Under the pieces are notes generated by a model. The model did not search any database, was not told where the DNA came from, and saw only the letters and a list, made by a program, of their open reading frames with translations. 64,000 nt of DNA from positions 62,001-126,000 of the forward strand of contig JAXGPP010000021.1 of assembly GCA_040766885.1 (NCBI GenBank), written 5' to 3'. The DNA is from JAXGPP01 sp040766885 (GTDB taxonomy: Bacteria > Planctomycetota > Planctomycetia > Pirellulales > Thermoguttaceae). Below, piece after piece: positions 27,995 to 36,602 of this stretch. Within the stretch, counting starts at the first letter, position 1. Each line of letters starts with the position of its first letter. Made by a program: the position numbers and the translations under genes.

Positions 27995-30304
27995 ATGAGC
28001 AGAACCGTCCGTCGTACGTTCCTCAAGCAGACCGCCGGCGCCGCGATCGCCCTGGCAGTCGGGGGCGCGTCGGAAGCGGCCACGCATGCAGACCCCGACC
28101 CGCACGCCGACCCCGACGCGCCTGCGGCCGCCGACGCACCGTGGTATCGCCGCACGCTCCGCTGGGGCCAGACGAACATCACGGAGATCGACCCCGCCGG
28201 GTACGACATCGCCTGGTGGCGCACGCACTGGAAGCGGACGCGCGTGCAAGGGGTGATTCTCAACGCGGGAGGGATCGTCGCCTACTATCCCAGCCAGTAC
28301 CCGCTCCATTATCGCCCGCCGCTGTTGGGCGATCGCGATCTCTACGGAGAACTGGCCATGGCCGCGCATGACGACGGCCTGGCGGTCTTCGCGCGGATGG
28401 ATTCCAACCGCACCCACGAAGCCTTCTACCAGGCCCATCCCGACTGGTTCGCTCGGGACGCCGCGGGCCAGCCGTACCGCGCGGGAGAGCTTTTTGTCAC
28501 CTGCGTCAACAGCCCGTATTACGAGGAGTACGTTCCGGCTATCTTGACGGAGATCATCGAACGGACGCATCCCGAGGGAATCACCGACAATAGCTGGAGC
28601 GGCCTGGGACGCGACAGCATCTGCTATTGCGAGAACTGCGCGCAGCGATTCCAGGAGCGAACGGGCAAGCCGATCCCCGGCGAGAAGAACTGGGACGATC
28701 CGGTTTATCACGAGTGGATCGAGTGGAACTATGCGCGGCGGCTTGAGATCTGGGATCGGAACAACCGGGCGACCAGGGCCGCCGGTGGGCCGCACTGCCT
28801 TTGGGTCGGCATGAACAGCGGCTCGACGAGCGGGCAATCCCGCAGCTTCCGCGATCTCAAGGAAATCTGCCGCCGGGCGGAGATCCTCATGCTCGATCAT
28901 CAGGCCCGCGCGGATTCCAGCGGCTTTCAGCAGAACGGCGAGACGGGAAAACTGGTGCACGGCCTGTTGGGCTGGGACAAGCTGGCCCCGGAGAGCATGG
29001 CCCTGTATCAGGCGGGCCGGCCGACGTTCCGCAAAGCGAGCAAACCCGAGCCCGAAGCACAGCTGTGGATGCTCGAGGGGTTTGCGGGCACCATCCAGCC
29101 CTGGTGGCACCACATCGGCGCGTACCACGAAGATCGTCGGCAATACCGCACCGTCGAGCCGATCAACCGCTGGCACGAGGCCAATCAACAGTATCTTGTC
29201 GGCCGCGAGCCAGTCGCCAATGTCGGGCTGGTATGGTCGCAGCAGAACACGGACTACTACGGCCGCGACAGCGCCGACGAGCTCGTGGAACTGGCCTTTC
29301 GCGGGATGGCCAACGCCCTCCTTCGCGCACGCATCCCCTATCTTCCGGTTCATGCGGACCACATCGAGCGCGACGGGCCGATGCTGTCGGTCCTGGTCCT
29401 GCCGAACCTGGCGGCGATGTCGGAGAGCCAGTGCGCCGCGGTGCGAGGATTCGTCGAACGGGGCGGAAACCTGATCGCCACCGGGCAGACGAGCCTGTAT
29501 GACCCCGCGGGCCAGCCGCGCAGCGATTTCGCCCTGGCGGACCTCTTCGGGGCCCACGTCGCTCCAGATTCGCGCACTTCCATTGAGGCCGATCGGAAAC
29601 GGGCGGGCGAAACGCTCCACAGCTACCTGCGGCTCGTGCCCGAGTTGAGGGCCGGAGTGTACGGCCCGAAGATCGGCAATGAGCCGTCGCCTGCCGAAAC
29701 ACGGCACCCGATTCTCATCGGTTTCGAGGAGACGGATATCCTGCCGTTCGGCGGTTCGCTGGGAGGCGTCCAGGCCGAAGCGGGCACGACCGTGCTCGCC
29801 ACCTTCGTTCCTCCCTTCCCCATCTATCCGCCGGAAACGTCGTGGATGCGCGAGCCGCGGACCGATATTCCCGGCCTCATCCTGCCGGCTTCCAGCCGAG
29901 GCCGCATCGCCTATCTGCCGGCGGATCTCGATCGGCGCTATGCCCGCGACAACTTGCCGGACCACGGCGATTTACTGGCCAACCTCGTCCGCTGGGCGGC
30001 GGGCGACACGACTGCGTTAGCGGTCGACGGGCCCGGCCTGATCGATTGTCATCTCTACCGGCAACAGAACCGACTCATCCTTCACCTGGTGAACCTGACC
30101 AGCGCGGGAACCTGGCGCGCGCCGGTGGATGAACTCATCCCGATTGGACCCCTGCGGATTGAAGTACGAGTCGCCGAAGGGCAACGCGCGAGCAAGGTGA
30201 AGTTCCTGGTTTCCCAGCAATCGCCCTCGTTGGTCGTGGAGAAAGGCACGGCAGTGTTCCACGTTCCATCGCTGGTGGATCATGAAGTGGTTGTCCTCGA
30301 ATAA
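27995..30304 (+). CDS. Tat-exported glycosidase-like protein, paralogue B
   Basis: 769 residues. The ATG at 27995 is preferred to the GTG at 27986 because GAAGAGG is better spaced from it. The Tat signal SRTVRRTFLKQTAGAAIALAVGG is followed by an odd Ala-Asp-Pro/His linker, then the same architecture as the protein at 24643: LRWGQTNITEIDPAGYD, LNAGGIVAYYPSQYPLHY, SICYCENCAQRF, VGLVWSQQNTDYYG, LVLPNLAAMSESQCAAVRGF and a C-terminal tail LHLVNLTSAGTWRAPVDELIP. It is clearly a tandem paralogue, but diverged enough to suggest a different substrate. It starts 16 bases after the propeller gene. Confidence 0.75.
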   Translation: MSRTVRRTFLKQTAGAAIALAVGGASEAATHADPDPHADPDAPAAADAPWYRRTLRWGQTNITEIDPAGYDIAWWRTHWKRTRVQGVILNAGGIVAYYPSQYPLHYRPPLLGDRDLYGELAMAAHDDGLAVFARMDSNRTHEAFYQAHPDWFARDAAGQPYRAGELFVTCVNSPYYEEYVPAILTEIIERTHPEGITDNSWSGLGRDSICYCENCAQRFQERTGKPIPGEKNWDDPVYHEWIEWNYARRLEIWDRNNRATRAAGGPHCLWVGMNSGSTSGQSRSFRDLKEICRRAEILMLDHQARADSSGFQQNGETGKLVHGLLGWDKLAPESMALYQAGRPTFRKASKPEPEAQLWMLEGFAGTIQPWWHHIGAYHEDRRQYRTVEPINRWHEANQQYLVGREPVANVGLVWSQQNTDYYGRDSADELVELAFRGMANALLRARIPYLPVHADHIERDGPMLSVLVLPNLAAMSESQCAAVRGFVERGGNLIATGQTSLYDPAGQPRSDFALADLFGAHVAPDSRTSIEADRKRAGETLHSYLRLVPELRAGVYGPKIGNEPSPAETRHPILIGFEETDILPFGGSLGGVQAEAGTTVLATFVPPFPIYPPETSWMREPRTDIPGLILPASSRGRIAYLPADLDRRYARDNLPDHGDLLANLVRWAAGDTTALAVDGPGLIDCHLYRQQNRLILHLVNLTSAGTWRAPVDELIPIGPLRIEVRVAEGQRASKVKFLVSQQSPSLVVEKGTAVFHVPSLVDHEVVVLE

Positions 30305-30337
30305 CGAGCGGGCCAATCAGCCGCAAGGAATCGAGTT

Positions 30338-31636
30338 ATGCACCGCAAGAACCGAAACCCCGACCGCGCGACGGCCGGCATGTCGCGACGGACCCTGCTC
30401 TATGCTCCCTGGCTGTTGCCTGCGGCGGCGATCTCCGGCTCCGCCGCGATGGCTCTGCAGCCCGAGGGAGTCAAGCGACCGCGAATCACCAAGGTCCATA
30501 CGGTCGAGATCCGCAACGTGCCGGCGGGAAAGGGGCTGGTCTTGCCCTGGGATCCGCAGAAGACGCCGCTCGACACGCGGGATTACGTCGTCACGCAGTT
30601 CCTGACCGACCAGGGCCTGATCGGCACGACGATGGACGGTGACTACCGCCTGCCGGAAGGGATCGGCCGCACCGTCCAGGAGCTTGCCGCGGCCTATTTC
30701 GTCGGCAAAGATCCCTTCGACATCGAGCTGCACAACGCCGAGTTCTTCCAGCAGCAGAAGGCGCCGGTGCGGCTGTTCTTCCTCGAGGTCGGGCTCTGGG
30801 ACCTCGTCGGCAAGGTCTGTGGCCAGCCGCTGTACAAGCTCTGGGGATCGCACTCGGACAAAGTCCGGGCGTACGCCGCCACGGTGCATTTTGACCGGAC
30901 GGCGGCCCAACGGGCCGAAGATGCCCAGCGGTTCTATGAGCAGGGTTTCCGTGCGATCAAGCTGCGCATGCATCACGACCGCATGGCAGACGACCTGAAG
31001 CTGGTCGCGGCGGTACGCGACGCGGTCGGCGGGAAGATGGCGATCATGGTCGACGCGAATCAAGCGGGCAAGACGGCGAAGTCGCCGCCGCCCGTCTGGG
31101 ACTACAACCGCGCCTTGACGATGGCCAAGGAACTGGAGCAGATGGAAGTCTACTGGCTGGAAGAGCCGCTCAACCGCGATGCCTGGGAGGATCTGGCCCG
31201 GATCCGCGGGCAACTCAAGCGAATGCACTTGGCGGGAGCGGAAGGGGATATCGGGCTTGAGCGGTTCCGCCGCATCCTCACCGCGGGCGCTTTCAGCTAC
31301 CTGCAGCCGGACCCGATGATCGGCGGCGGGGTCTCGGTGATCCGCAAGATCGCCGCGATGGCGGAGGCCTTCGGGACGCTGTTCGGTCCCCATCATGGCA
31401 AGAGCGGCGTGGGCATGCTCGCCGACCTGCACATGCAGTGTGCGGCCCCCAACAGCGGCTACCTGGAGTACATGTACGACCCCGGCTTCTGGAACCCCGA
31501 GGGCTTCCAGGTCGGTTTCACGGCCCCCTATCCGATTGATCGCGAGGGATACGTACACGCCCCCGAGGCGCCCGGTCTGGGCGCCCCGTGGAGCCGGCAG
31601 TTCTTCGACGAGCACCAGTTATATTGGGAGTCGTGA
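30338..31636 (+). CDS. Tat-exported mandelate racemase/enolase-superfamily enzyme
   Basis: 432 residues. The N-terminus has a Tat-like signal (MSRRTLLYAPWLLPAAAISG at residues 15-34). The barrel shows the superfamily residues: Lys208 in IKLRMHH (the second Lys of the usual K-x-K is Arg210), metal ligands Asp239 (MVDANQAG), Glu275/276 (YWLEEPL) and Glu302 (GAEGD), and a His pair at 352-353 (FGPHHGKSG). It should abstract a proton alpha to a carboxylate, most likely dehydrating a sugar acid. AAGGA precedes the ATG. It follows paralogue B by 33 bases, closing the plus-strand island. Exported members of this family are uncommon outside planctomycetes. Confidence 0.82.
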   Translation: MHRKNRNPDRATAGMSRRTLLYAPWLLPAAAISGSAAMALQPEGVKRPRITKVHTVEIRNVPAGKGLVLPWDPQKTPLDTRDYVVTQFLTDQGLIGTTMDGDYRLPEGIGRTVQELAAAYFVGKDPFDIELHNAEFFQQQKAPVRLFFLEVGLWDLVGKVCGQPLYKLWGSHSDKVRAYAATVHFDRTAAQRAEDAQRFYEQGFRAIKLRMHHDRMADDLKLVAAVRDAVGGKMAIMVDANQAGKTAKSPPPVWDYNRALTMAKELEQMEVYWLEEPLNRDAWEDLARIRGQLKRMHLAGAEGDIGLERFRRILTAGAFSYLQPDPMIGGGVSVIRKIAAMAEAFGTLFGPHHGKSGVGMLADLHMQCAAPNSGYLEYMYDPGFWNPEGFQVGFTAPYPIDREGYVHAPEAPGLGAPWSRQFFDEHQLYWES

Positions 31637-31706
31637 GCCCATCTGCTCAATCTGCAGAGGCGAGGAGATCGACGAGAAAGGGTGCTCGGTTGACATGGGT
31701 GGTTTC

Positions 31707-31788
31707 AGTGGGCAGTCGTCGGTGCGGCTTGAGCCGCCGACGCGCCCGGCGCTTCGACTGAGGAGTCGGCCGTCTCACTTCTGCCCAC
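31707..31788. other. Structured intergenic element: closing stem with two internal hairpins
   Basis: An 8-base outer stem (GTGGGCAG at 31708-31715 with CTGCCCAC at 31781-31788) encloses two hairpins. Hairpin 1 pairs 31717-31721 with 31738-31742 and 31724-31728 with 31733-31737 around a TTGA loop. Hairpin 2 pairs CGACT (31755-31759) with AGTCG (31764-31768) around GAGG. It lies between convergent genes and lacks a T-run, so it could be a factor-dependent terminator, a folded RNA or a mobile palindrome. Confidence 0.4.
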
Positions 31789-31880
31789 AGGCACGGTAGA
31801 GAGCGGGAATGAAGAGCCGAACGCGGTTGCCCTTCTTCGGCGATCCGCCCTGCCCGCTCCCCGCCGCAAACGCCCACCAA

Positions 31881-33017
31881 TCATCGATCCTCGCTGATCG
31901 CCCGCTGCACCGCCTCGAGGTATGCGGTGCCGTCCGCCTTGGTCGGCGTCAGGTATCCACCTTCGCCATTCTCATTCCAGGCGTAGAGCAAGAGGAGTCG
32001 CTCGGGCGTGGCCTTGTCGGGATGCTTGTCCAGCCATTGGACGCCCAGCCGCACGAAATCCTCGACCCGCTTCGGGCTGCGGTCGGGATACCAGACGGAC
32101 ATCTTCTCGGGCGGGAGTTTCTCTTCCTCCCAGGGCCGGCGATCCCAACCAATGGTGATCACCGGCACGTAGGGAAGGGGCGTCTTCTCGGCGAACTGAT
32201 CGAAGATCCGCTGGTTGCCCTCGATCAGTTCTCCGAACGGCCGTCCGCCCGCCCCGTTCATCCAACCGAGGCTGTAGTTGTAGCCGGTCAAGAGCGTGTA
32301 GCCTGAATCGGCCAGTTCCTTCAAGTCTCCCGGCCCGGTGCAAGCGGCAACTGCCACGCCAGGCAGGCCCGCCTGCCTGGCCTTCGTCCGCAAGCTCTCG
32401 AACGCCTGGCGAACGCCGTCCACGCCGCCGAAGGCCTGCTTGAGCTCCTCGGGTGAGAAGAAGATCACGAGCGGCTCCCCGCCCACTCGAAGGTGAGTCG
32501 GCTGCCGGAACAGTTCGATCCACTTCTCGCAACAGGCATCCCAGTCCTTTGGCCCGATGCGAAACCCGGCATGATTCGCCACGAGCAGGCAGAACTTGAG
32601 ACGCTCGAGGTTAGGGGCCTTCAAGTACAGCCCGAGGGCGTTGTTGAGCGGTGTCGTCTTATCCTCGCCCTCCGGGTAGTACCAGTCGAAGGCCCAGAAA
32701 GCGATGTCGTGGTCGGCACAGTAGTCGATCTGCTGCTCAATGATCTCCACCGTATCGGCCGTCCAGCCCCAAACCGGCTGGCGGTCGGCGTACTTCGTCT
32801 TGAGGAGCTTGGGAAGATGGATGTCGTTCGTCTTGCCGCTCCAGCCGTCAAAGTAATAGGCTCCGACCGTGGCCCGCACCTGGGACTTCTGGCCTAGAGC
32901 CTCGAGCGGGAAGCCTGCCATCACGCCGGCGAGCGCGAGAAACCACCCCCATGATCTCACCGTTCCCCGTCGGCACGTGTCGGTTCGTCGAGTGCTCAAT
33001 CGAGCGATCAATCGCAT
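31881..33017 (-). CDS. Secreted GH99-like (WbsX-type) glycoside hydrolase domain protein
   Basis: 378 residues from ATG 33017, chosen because AGGAG lies seven bases upstream. The N-terminus has basic residues then WGWFLALAGVMAGFPLEALG, a Sec-type signal. The rest matches the GH99-like/WbsX barrel: ATVGAYYFDGWSG, WGWTADTVEIIEQQIDYCAD, FWAFDWYYPEGED, PYVPVITIGWDRRPW and the closing LLLYAWNENGEGGYLTP, whose W-N-E motif is typical of the family. Family-99 enzymes cleave alpha-mannosides, but WbsX-type members are uncharacterised, so the substrate is open. It is convergent with the carbohydrate island and probably belongs to it functionally. Confidence 0.78.
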   Translation of the reverse strand: MRLIARLSTRRTDTCRRGTVRSWGWFLALAGVMAGFPLEALGQKSQVRATVGAYYFDGWSGKTNDIHLPKLLKTKYADRQPVWGWTADTVEIIEQQIDYCADHDIAFWAFDWYYPEGEDKTTPLNNALGLYLKAPNLERLKFCLLVANHAGFRIGPKDWDACCEKWIELFRQPTHLRVGGEPLVIFFSPEELKQAFGGVDGVRQAFESLRTKARQAGLPGVAVAACTGPGDLKELADSGYTLLTGYNYSLGWMNGAGGRPFGELIEGNQRIFDQFAEKTPLPYVPVITIGWDRRPWEEEKLPPEKMSVWYPDRSPKRVEDFVRLGVQWLDKHPDKATPERLLLLYAWNENGEGGYLTPTKADGTAYLEAVQRAISEDR

Positions 33018-33271
33018 GGCGCATCTCCTGTCGTTGGCTGGACCCCAGCCAGGATAGGTCAGCGGCGGTCGGGACGCAAGGACAGCCGACTGGCCTACGG
33101 TCGGGAGTTGCTGAACGAGCGCCCCCGAGTGCCTCCTGCTGCCCTTCAACGGTCGACTGGTGTGAGTATTCGATGTGCCTGTACCATCCGTACCGTCCGG
33201 TGGCCGTTATTCTCGCACCGTCTGTTCGGCCCCCGCCCGCAGCCGGCTTTGCGGCGTCCACCGTTCTGCAG

Positions 33272-34147
33272 TTAGCGCAGATCGCTTGCGATGTCCGCGA
33301 CGATGGCAAAGGCGCGTGCCAGGTCGAAGGCGGAGAAGTCGGCCTCTCGGAGAACCGGCCTGAGTTGGCCTCGGGTCTGTCTTCCGAGAGCGTCGCGTTT
33401 TCTCTGAGACAGGTCGATGGGGTCGTTGTCCGGCACGGCCAGCTTTTTCGCGACGAGTTCAATGATTCGCGGATCGGTTGTGTCCAAGACGCGCGAACGC
33501 ACGCCGTAGTCGATGTCGTAAAAATCCCGGATCGCCGGTTCACGGCGAGTGAGCGCCGCCCGGAGCTTCTCGGCGTAGGTTTCGCGGAGGGACAGCACCG
33601 GCACCGGAAAGGGAGGAACGGCGGTGGCCTGCCGGAAAGGATCGGACAGGAGAGTGCGGGCAGGCAACCATTCCACAAGCTCCAGGATCGGCTCGCGAAT
33701 GCTGAACTCGACTTTGACCGGTTCGTCCTGGCCGGTCACTGAGGACCGGTAGGATAGCTGGCCGATGTACTGTGTCGAGTTATTGTATCCCCGCAGGGCG
33801 TCCACCACCGCGAAGCAGGCAAGACGTTTGGGCAGTTTCGCCAGGTGTTCCTTCATCGGCGCCACCATGGCGCTGCGCTGGGAACGGGATGCTTCCGCGG
33901 CGACGGAATAGGCGAAATCCAGATCCTCGCTCATGCGGCAGAAGTCGCTGTGGATCTTGCTCAAAGACGTGCCGCCCTTGAACGCCCATTGGGGAGTTGT
34001 CGCGGCGAGCAGGTCTTTGAGCAGGAGCGAGCAGTAGTAATCCTTCTCGATAAGCCGGGCGGTGAAACCGCTTTCGGATTGGGTGTAGGACAGGGCAGCG
34101 CCGAAAAGCTCGGCGTCCTCGTGATAGTTGACGGGGTCACTGTTCAT
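33272..34147 (-). CDS. AbiEii-type nucleotidyltransferase toxin
   Basis: 291 residues. The nucleotidyltransferase core is clear: FKGGTSLSKIHSDF (the Gly-Gly-Ser/Thr motif) and MSEDLDFAY (acidic metal ligands), preceded by LIEKDYYCSLLLKDL and followed by LRETYAEKLRAALTRREPAIRDFYDID, which is diagnostic of the AbiEii family. These toxins modify RNA using NTPs and cause growth arrest during phage infection in type IV toxin/antitoxin systems. Its ATG overlaps the end of the upstream antitoxin gene by 11 bases, so translation is probably coupled. Full length with all motifs, so likely functional. Confidence 0.88.
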   Translation of the reverse strand: MNSDPVNYHEDAELFGAALSYTQSESGFTARLIEKDYYCSLLLKDLLAATTPQWAFKGGTSLSKIHSDFCRMSEDLDFAYSVAAEASRSQRSAMVAPMKEHLAKLPKRLACFAVVDALRGYNNSTQYIGQLSYRSSVTGQDEPVKVEFSIREPILELVEWLPARTLLSDPFRQATAVPPFPVPVLSLRETYAEKLRAALTRREPAIRDFYDIDYGVRSRVLDTTDPRIIELVAKKLAVPDNDPIDLSQRKRDALGRQTRGQLRPVLREADFSAFDLARAFAIVADIASDLR

Positions 34148-34937
34148 CGTTGATGACCATCCCCCACCGTCGGTCCACCGTGCCGCGTTTGGGCAAGGTC
34201 GGCACCCAGGGTATCAGGGCACGCGACGGCGCAAGCTTCCGCTGTAGTCGGCGCAAGAGCAGCTCGGCTGTGCCTTGGATTTCAAGCAGCTTCCCGAGGC
34301 GCCGCAGCGTGCTCACATTGCCATAGCGGAGCGCGATGCGGACGAGTTCCTTGGCTGCCTCCGGATCGCGCGCTAGCTCGGCGCGGATCCAGTCGTAGGC
34401 TTGTGGCAGGGCGTTGAACCGCGACCAGTCGTACACGGCATCCACCAGCGACCGCAGGCGCGAAGAATAGACGGCCTCGATCCCCTCGGGGACTTTGACG
34501 ACCTCGGTCTCCCCCAGCCGGGAGTCGTTCAGCTTGATGAGTGTCATCGCCGCTGAACCGATCTTCCGCTCTCCGGAAAGGCGGTTGTTGTAGGCATAGA
34601 GCCGGTTGGGGATTTGGTTGCTCCAGCCGTAGCGATAGAATGCACTGGGACCGCAGATCTGGTATCTGCCATCCTGATCCTCAATGAGTGCCCGCAGGGC
34701 AAGAAATTCACCAGGCGCCCACTTCCCGCCCGCCGGCAAGTGGGGAGGAACGAGATACAGGCCCCGGCGAACCCGAGCGATCAGATTGCGCCGTGCCAGA
34801 CGGCTGAGCAGTTCTCGCTCCTGCTGCGGCGTGACGCCCAAAGCGCGAACCAGTTCGCCCGTGCCGACAGTTTGCCGCTGTCGCATCTGGACATAGGCGA
34901 AAAGCTGCGACTCCAGCTTTCCGAGGGCTAGCGCCAT
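34137..34937 (-). CDS. AbiEi-type antitoxin/transcriptional repressor
   Basis: 266 residues. The N-terminus is a winged helix (QLFAYVQMRQRQTVGTGELVRALGVTPQQERELLSRLARRNLIARVRRGLYLVPP), as in AbiEi antitoxins, which repress the operon. The middle (YQICGPSAFYRYGWSNQIPNRLYAYNN) and the C-terminal helical part (YDWSRFNALPQAYDWI) also fit. It is transcribed first and overlaps the toxin gene. In type IV systems the antitoxin counters the toxin without needing a tight complex. The inverted repeat at 34962-34983 lies 25 bases upstream of its start and is the likely operator. Confidence 0.85.
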   Translation of the reverse strand: MALALGKLESQLFAYVQMRQRQTVGTGELVRALGVTPQQERELLSRLARRNLIARVRRGLYLVPPHLPAGGKWAPGEFLALRALIEDQDGRYQICGPSAFYRYGWSNQIPNRLYAYNNRLSGERKIGSAAMTLIKLNDSRLGETEVVKVPEGIEAVYSSRLRSLVDAVYDWSRFNALPQAYDWIRAELARDPEAAKELVRIALRYGNVSTLRRLGKLLEIQGTAELLLRRLQRKLAPSRALIPWVPTLPKRGTVDRRWGMVINDEQ

Positions 34938-34961
34938 GTGTGTACTCTACTAAAGATAAAT

Positions 34962-34983
34962 TGCGTTTGAAGCAATTAACGCA
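34962..34983. promoter_or_regulatory. Inverted repeat, likely AbiE operator
   Basis: TGCGTT and AACGCA arms separated by 10 bases, in an A/T-rich stretch directly upstream of the antitoxin gene. AbiEi proteins repress by binding inverted repeats at this position; the function is inferred. Confidence 0.5.
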
Positions 34984-35095
34984 TAATAGAATACACTCCG
35001 TCGGGCGGGCCGTCAAGCCAAACGACGGTCTGTCGGCGATGTTCTGTCCAACGGCCAGCTGTGCAAAAAAGGGAAGCGAGCACGTCGGCACTTTG

Positions 35096-35248
35096 TCACC
35101 GTTGTGGCTTTCGTTCGCGAGTCTCGTCAAGCCGCATGCGTTTGAGATAAAGACCGAAGCCGCCGCCGATCGTGACCGGCACGGAATGCTCGCGCAGCTC
35201 AAAAAGCAGGTCGAGCAGATTCGTCGTAAGCGGGTCCATCCGTGCCAT
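35096..35248 (-). pseudogene. Fragment of a second AbiEii/AbiGii-like toxin
   Basis: 50 residues (MARMDPLTTNLLDLLFELRE, then VPVTIGGGFGLYLKRMRLDET). The GGGFGLYLK motif is the nucleotidyltransferase signature of a toxin subgroup that normally continues for more than 250 residues; the frame stops shortly after it. It directly follows the antitoxin fragment at 35255, so a second pair existed here and has been truncated. Confidence 0.6.
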
Positions 35249-35254
35249 GCCGGC

Positions 35255-35715
35255 CTATCCTTTCTCCTTGAGCGGCTGAAGAATCGCCTCGCGGAGCTGC
35301 TCTGCGGTCTCCTGCTCGCGATTGTCACCGCGCATAATCTCGAGGTACGCCTGCACTGGGGATGCCGTGAGATTCTTACGGGCGTCGAAGTACAGGAACT
35401 CCTCGTCGGTCTCAATAAGCTCGACATTGGGGAAGCGGGATGTCTCCTCACACTGGGCCCCGAATCGCTTCAGTAGGCGATCGAGGTTGGAGCAGTAGAA
35501 GGATTGGATCGGTTCGCGGGCCATCACGGCATATTCGCCGGCAGATGATGCCCCTGTGAGCACCACATCCTCGCCTGTTTTCCTCCCCCACTCCCCGAAC
35601 CGCTGGCCGAGTTGATCGGGGGCAAGAGCGGTCTTCGCTCTCACGCGCTGCTTGATGACCGGGGAGGCATAATTGGCGGTGACGAGTTCCAAGAGCGTCT
35701 CGGGTCTTGATTTCT
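35255..35715 (-). pseudogene. C-terminal part of a second AbiEi-like antitoxin
   Basis: About 150 residues readable (TLLELVTANYASPVIKQRV, VVLTGASSAGEYAVMAREPI, ETDEEFLYFDARKNL, ASPVQAYLEIMRGDNREQET). The last segment is typical of the C-terminus of AbiEi_2-type antitoxins. The N-terminal DNA-binding half is missing: upstream of about 35715 the frame is lost and unrelated sequence begins. It ends seven bases before the toxin fragment start, the normal operon arrangement. Confidence 0.6.
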
Positions 35716-35930
35716 TTCATGACCTAGCTGATGGAATCGTACTGGGGTTTGAGCAAGAAGACGCGGGCGACGATGGAGCTAATCTTCCGGTAGACATTCC
35801 CGATGACGCCGGCACGGCGGAACGGGTTGGGGGCTCCCGTCCGGCGTACCAGTATTTTATGGGGGACCACGATCAGGACGTTGCCGGAAAGATCGATACC
35901 ACTCACCGGCTGCTGCTCCAGAAGCTTTAG
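35716..35930. other. Unassigned junction sequence between TA wreck and transposase fragment
   Basis: Both strands have open frames. The minus strand reads protein-like (GIDLSGNVLIVVPHKILVRR) but has no start or family I recognise. It may be debris from the event that cut both the antitoxin gene and the transposase. Confidence 0.25.
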
Positions 35931-36476
35931 CTGCGATTCCGGCAGGCGGATGAACGGGTGGGTCTGGTCGACGGAGCGGCGTGGATTCGTGAGCAAATGC
36001 AGTGGCACTTCGCCGAACTGAGCGGGCTGGGCTTGGACTTCTACCATCTGAGCGAGAACGTCCATCGAGCACGCCGGAAGGTGTTCGGCGAGGAAGCTGC
36101 GGAAGGCCAGGCGTGGGCCGACGAGTTGATGCACCGCTTCAAGCACGAGGGTTACTCGGCGGCCTGGGAGAAGATGGTCCAGTGGCGTGCGGCCTTGCGG
36201 GGGAAAGGAACAACCAAGCGAGAAGCCGCGGATCGGTTACTCAACTTCGTCTCCAGCCGGACCGAGATGATCCGCTATCCGCAATTCCAGCAGCGTGGCT
36301 GGCAAATCGGCAGCGGCCCCACCGAGTCGCAATGCAAGCTCTGCACCAAGCGGCTTAAAGGCTACGGCCGCCGCTGGGACCGGCCGAATGCCACCGCCGT
36401 TGCGGCCCTGGATACACTCGACAGAAACGGCCAATGGCGGCAAGTCTGGCCAAAGGCCCGGCTCCCTTCCACTTAA
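35931..36476 (+). pseudogene. ISKra4-like transposase, C-terminal fragment
   Basis: About 180 residues of the catalytic C-terminus: LVDGAAWIREQMQWHF, LDFYHLSENVHRARRKVFGE (D/H region after the second acidic residue), a helical insert, then RGWQIGSGPTESQCKLCTKRLKGYGRRWDR, which includes the catalytic Glu and resembles ISKra4 and related MULE-type transposases. A stop at 35928 and the absence of the first half show N-terminal truncation. No terminal repeats were found. It cannot be active. Confidence 0.7.
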
Positions 36477-36602
36477 GGTCGCCAAGAACCCTGGCCACAC
36501 ACCGGCACTTGCACCTCTTGACACGAGCATTTCGCGACGTTATGCCAATTGCATGGCAATAACGCGAACGAGTGGTGCTTAACCCGAAATAGGGAGGGTG
36601 TC

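Noticed and set aside
27839..29965. 708-codon minus-strand open frame opposite the glycosidase-like gene
   Set aside because: High GC makes long antisense frames; its sequence is low-complexity Arg/Pro/Ala, while the plus strand reads as a full, recognisable protein.
31707..31788. Integron attC site
   Set aside because: Outer stem and hairpins lack the core R/L box sequences and no integrase is nearby.
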